Positions 29,648-31,168 of a DNA stretch of 31,168 nt are shown one piece after another. The notes beneath the pieces are model-generated. The model saw only the letters and a list, made by a program, of their open reading frames with translations, searched no databases and was not told where the DNA came from. How positions within the stretch are numbered: position 1 is the stretch's first letter; every line of letters starts with the position of its first letter. Origin of the DNA: Nanobdellota archaeon. GTDB taxonomy: Archaea > Nanobdellota > Nanobdellia > SCGC-AAA011-G17 > ARS1403. The DNA is taken from the NCBI GenBank assembly GCA_002688395.1, contig NZCU01000026.1, forward strand, positions 1-31,168. Reading direction: 5' to 3'. The position numbers and the translations under genes were made by a program.

Positions 29648-29911
29648 ATGAGCGATCATAAAGTAAAAGTGATACTGGCTTTAAGTTTTGTTGTAATTGT
29701 ATTGCTTATTTTTATAGGTATTAGTTCCTATAATGGAAAATTAGAAAGTGAGTATAATAGAGGAGTTCAAGAAGGAGCATTGTTACAACAACAAAATGTA
29801 ATAAGGTCTGTTCAAGCAACCGGATTCTATAGTATAAGTTTAGTTGGGCAAGATGGACAACCTGTTAGCATTGTTTTGGCACCAGTTCAGCCACAACAAG
29901 CTCAACTTTAA
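29648..29911 (+). CDS. Small single-pass membrane protein, 87 aa
   Basis: The start at 29648 gives MSDHKVKVILALSFVVIVLL and one membrane helix (about residues 9-26), then a helical linker and a Gln/Pro-rich C-terminus (VLAPVQPQQAQL). A near-perfect AAGGGGGT ribosome binding site precedes it; the upstream ATG at 29642 adds two residues and is less likely. There are no cysteines or catalytic motifs. It lies divergent from the A24 peptidase. The N-terminus has a basic stretch but lacks the Lys-(Lys/Arg)-Gly mark of a prepilin. Function unknown. Confidence 0.72.
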   Translation: MSDHKVKVILALSFVVIVLLIFIGISSYNGKLESEYNRGVQEGALLQQQNVIRSVQATGFYSISLVGQDGQPVSIVLAPVQPQQAQL

Positions 29912-29915
29912 TTTT

Positions 29916-30491
29916 TTAACATCCTAGGATGAACTTAAAGACCCATCCTATGAATGGGATGTTTGCTAAGAATGATTTACACGGAGTATCTAATAGGATT
30001 AATACTTCATTGACTGAGGCACATAAAGGAGTTGATATTCCTAAAAATAACCATACTGTTAATATTGCAGGAAGTGCAATTATTATGTAGTTTAGATGTC
30101 TTATGTTCATAGAATAAGCTACAAGTAAGGTAAGAGGGATGAAATTTAGAAAAGCTAGGTGTGGGAGTCCTCCCATTGCATCCCAAAGAAACCCAGCAAG
30201 TAAGAATGTTGGTATTAAAATTATTCTTATTATTAGATTTATTGGAGCATTTAGAATAATAAACATCCATATGATACTTTGTAGAAACATTGTGAATATG
30301 TCTATAAAAGGGAGTGGACCATCTAAAATACCGATAAAATTATTTATGAATCCTAGGATTCCTATAGTCATTAATCTTAGTTTACCAAAAAAAACTATGA
30401 TGATGAGTAAAAGTAACCAATGAGAGATTGCAAAAGAAAATAAATGTGAAAATATTCTTACAGATGGTTCTATACAAACATCTAATGCCAT
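29916..30491 (-). CDS. Multi-TM hypothetical membrane protein, 191 aa
   Basis: A hydrophobic protein with about five to six membrane helices. Between helices there are short polar loops, including FGKLRLMTIG and WDAMGGLPHLAFLNF. Two cysteines lie near the C-terminus (STPLCASV and TPCKSF) and one at the end. The family is not recognised. It is convergent with the small single-TM gene (5 bp apart) and divergent from the last, partial prepilin-like gene. Its location beside the A24 peptidase and prepilin-like genes hints at an envelope role, without stronger evidence. Confidence 0.75.
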   Translation of the reverse strand: MALDVCIEPSVRIFSHLFSFAISHWLLLLIIIVFFGKLRLMTIGILGFINNFIGILDGPLPFIDIFTMFLQSIIWMFIILNAPINLIIRIILIPTFLLAGFLWDAMGGLPHLAFLNFIPLTLLVAYSMNIRHLNYIIIALPAILTVWLFLGISTPLCASVNEVLILLDTPCKSFLANIPFIGWVFKFILGC

Positions 30492-30533
30492 GGATATTAT
30501 AAAGTAAGAAGTATTAATATTTATTTCGTAAGA

Positions 30534-30541
30534 TTTATATA
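30534..30541 (+). promoter_or_regulatory. TATA box of the right-edge prepilin-like gene
   Basis: TTTATATA is centred about 27 nt before ATG 30565, giving a leaderless or very short leader transcript. The 73-bp gap upstream also holds an AT box about 25 nt from the start of the divergent multi-TM gene. Confidence 0.5.
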
Positions 30542-30564
30542 TTCTGGAGAGTTGTTTTGAAGAT

Positions 30565-31168
30565 ATGAAAAGAGGACAGGCTGGAAATATAGCTACTTTA
30601 ATTTCTTTAATTGCTTTATTTATGTTAGTTTATATTTTATTATTACCTCAAGAAGCTAGAGATGAATTGTTGAATAGAGATGGAGAAAGAATTGTTTTAC
30701 CTGGAGTAGATTCCGATATTGAAGTTTTATTTTCTAAAGATATTGGTGAAGTTAGTCCTTTGAGACAATCTAAAGGAATAATCCATACAATTGCAGGAGT
30801 TAATTTATTTAGTGATGTTGAAAATGAGATTGTTACTTTGGCTAATGATGTTTTTATTAGTAGAGGTGTTGCCAGTGGAAATTCTCAAGAATTTGTTTTT
30901 CCAATAGATTCCCCTAGAGATGTTGAAAATGCTGAAATTCTTGTTATTGTTGGAAGTACTGAAGGGAATATGATTGTTACTTTAAATGGGAGGGAAATCT
31001 TTAATGCTGAGGTAAGGGATAATAGTCAAGAACTTATTGTATTACCTATTGGAAATTTACAAGAAGTAAATGTTGTAGAATTTAAATCCGCTAATCCTGG
31101 AGGTTTGTTTTGGAAAACTAATACTCATGTTTTAAGAGAGATAAAATTAAGGAAACGATTTGAGATTA
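30565..31168 (+). CDS. Prepilin-like surface protein, partial at right edge
   Basis: The frame starts at ATG 30565 and is open to the end of the window (at least 201 residues), so the gene is truncated by the edge. The N-terminus MKRGQAGNIATLISLIALFM carries the Lys-Arg-Gly mark of the prepilin-like set and a membrane helix ending YILLLPQEARDELLNRDG. The visible ectodomain appears beta-rich (DIEVLFSKDIGEVSPLRQS, then NAEILVIVGSTEGNMIVTLN). No cysteine is seen. The pattern LLPQEARDELL right after the helix resembles a recurrent DPANN surface-protein start. It is likely another client of the nearby A24 peptidase. Confidence 0.85.
   Translation, partial: MKRGQAGNIATLISLIALFMLVYILLLPQEARDELLNRDGERIVLPGVDSDIEVLFSKDIGEVSPLRQSKGIIHTIAGVNLFSDVENEIVTLANDVFISRGVASGNSQEFVFPIDSPRDVENAEILVIVGSTEGNMIVTLNGREIFNAEVRDNSQELIVLPIGNLQEVNVVEFKSANPGGLFWKTNTHVLREIKLRKRFEI

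Noticed and set aside
29920..30361. Palindromes CATCCTAGGATG (29920-29931) and GAATCCTAGGATTC (30348-30361)
   Set aside because: Both lie inside the coding frame of the multi-TM gene, share only an 8-base core and have no regular spacing; probably chance in AT-rich coding DNA.
1..31168. CRISPR array, insertion sequences or integrase/att sites
   Set aside because: No regularly spaced direct repeats, transposase, integrase or recombinase other than RadA were seen; gene content is chromosomal in character.

Overview
The window looks like a chromosomal segment of an AT-rich, compact archaeon, most likely a DPANN lineage of the Woesearchaeales/Pacearchaeales type. The evidence is the C-terminus of the archaeal PolD large subunit, archaeal-type TyrRS, RadA, an RPA-like OB-fold/zinc protein, archaeal EF-1beta with its small zinc-ribbon partner, archaeal TATA boxes about 27 nt before start codons (leaderless style), and many tiny genes with 4-bp overlaps. 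The lineage is an inference; no rRNA is present. Stop codons TAA, TAG and TGA are all used.

Layout. (1) 1-2546: end of DNA polymerase D large subunit, a 58-aa small ORF, and a minus-strand pair made of a membrane-anchored OB-fold protein and a TctA-type permease. (2) 2547-7536: TyrRS, then three unrelated metallopeptidases (M32, M24, M29) and an arginase-family hydrolase, which together suggest peptide and amino-acid salvage. (3) 7551-10014: a 29-aa zinc ribbon and a dismantled Hef locus. The XPF-type nuclease is a separate gene, a 62-aa gene lies on the opposite strand between the two parts, and the helicase reading frame is cut by one in-frame TAA. (4) 10054-12037: small membrane protein, a degenerate M50-like membrane protein overlapping a short TraB-family protein, and a PRC-barrel protein.

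(5) 12079-24960 is the striking part: an apparent type IV pilus/archaellum-like machine. It has three tandem paralogous multi-TM proteins, two coiled-coil proteins on the other strand, a FlaI/VirB11-type ATPase, a double-domain FlaJ/TadC-type platform protein, and a run of about twelve small membrane-anchored or secreted proteins. Most of these start with Met-x-Lys-(Lys/Arg)-Gly followed by a hydrophobic helix, like prepilins. The last one carries a lytic transglycosylase (SLT) fold with its catalytic Glu, which is unexpected in an archaeon that should lack murein. A prepilin/preflagellin peptidase (A24 family) is encoded at 28682-29560 and another prepilin-like gene runs off the right edge, so processing enzyme, motor, platform and substrates are all in the window.

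(6) 25003-28685 returns to information processing: RPA-like protein, a DUF457/YdjM membrane hydrolase, a 43-aa acidic ORF, a small protein overlapping radA, tRNA-Arg(GCG), zinc-ribbon and EF-1beta. (7) 28682-31168: A24 peptidase, small single-TM protein, multi-TM protein, and a truncated prepilin-like gene.

Best candidate for an undescribed system: the pilus-like operon that couples many mini-prepilins and a triplicated membrane family to a pilin-anchored lytic transglycosylase, possibly a surface apparatus for contact with, or penetration of, another cell. This functional reading is inference.
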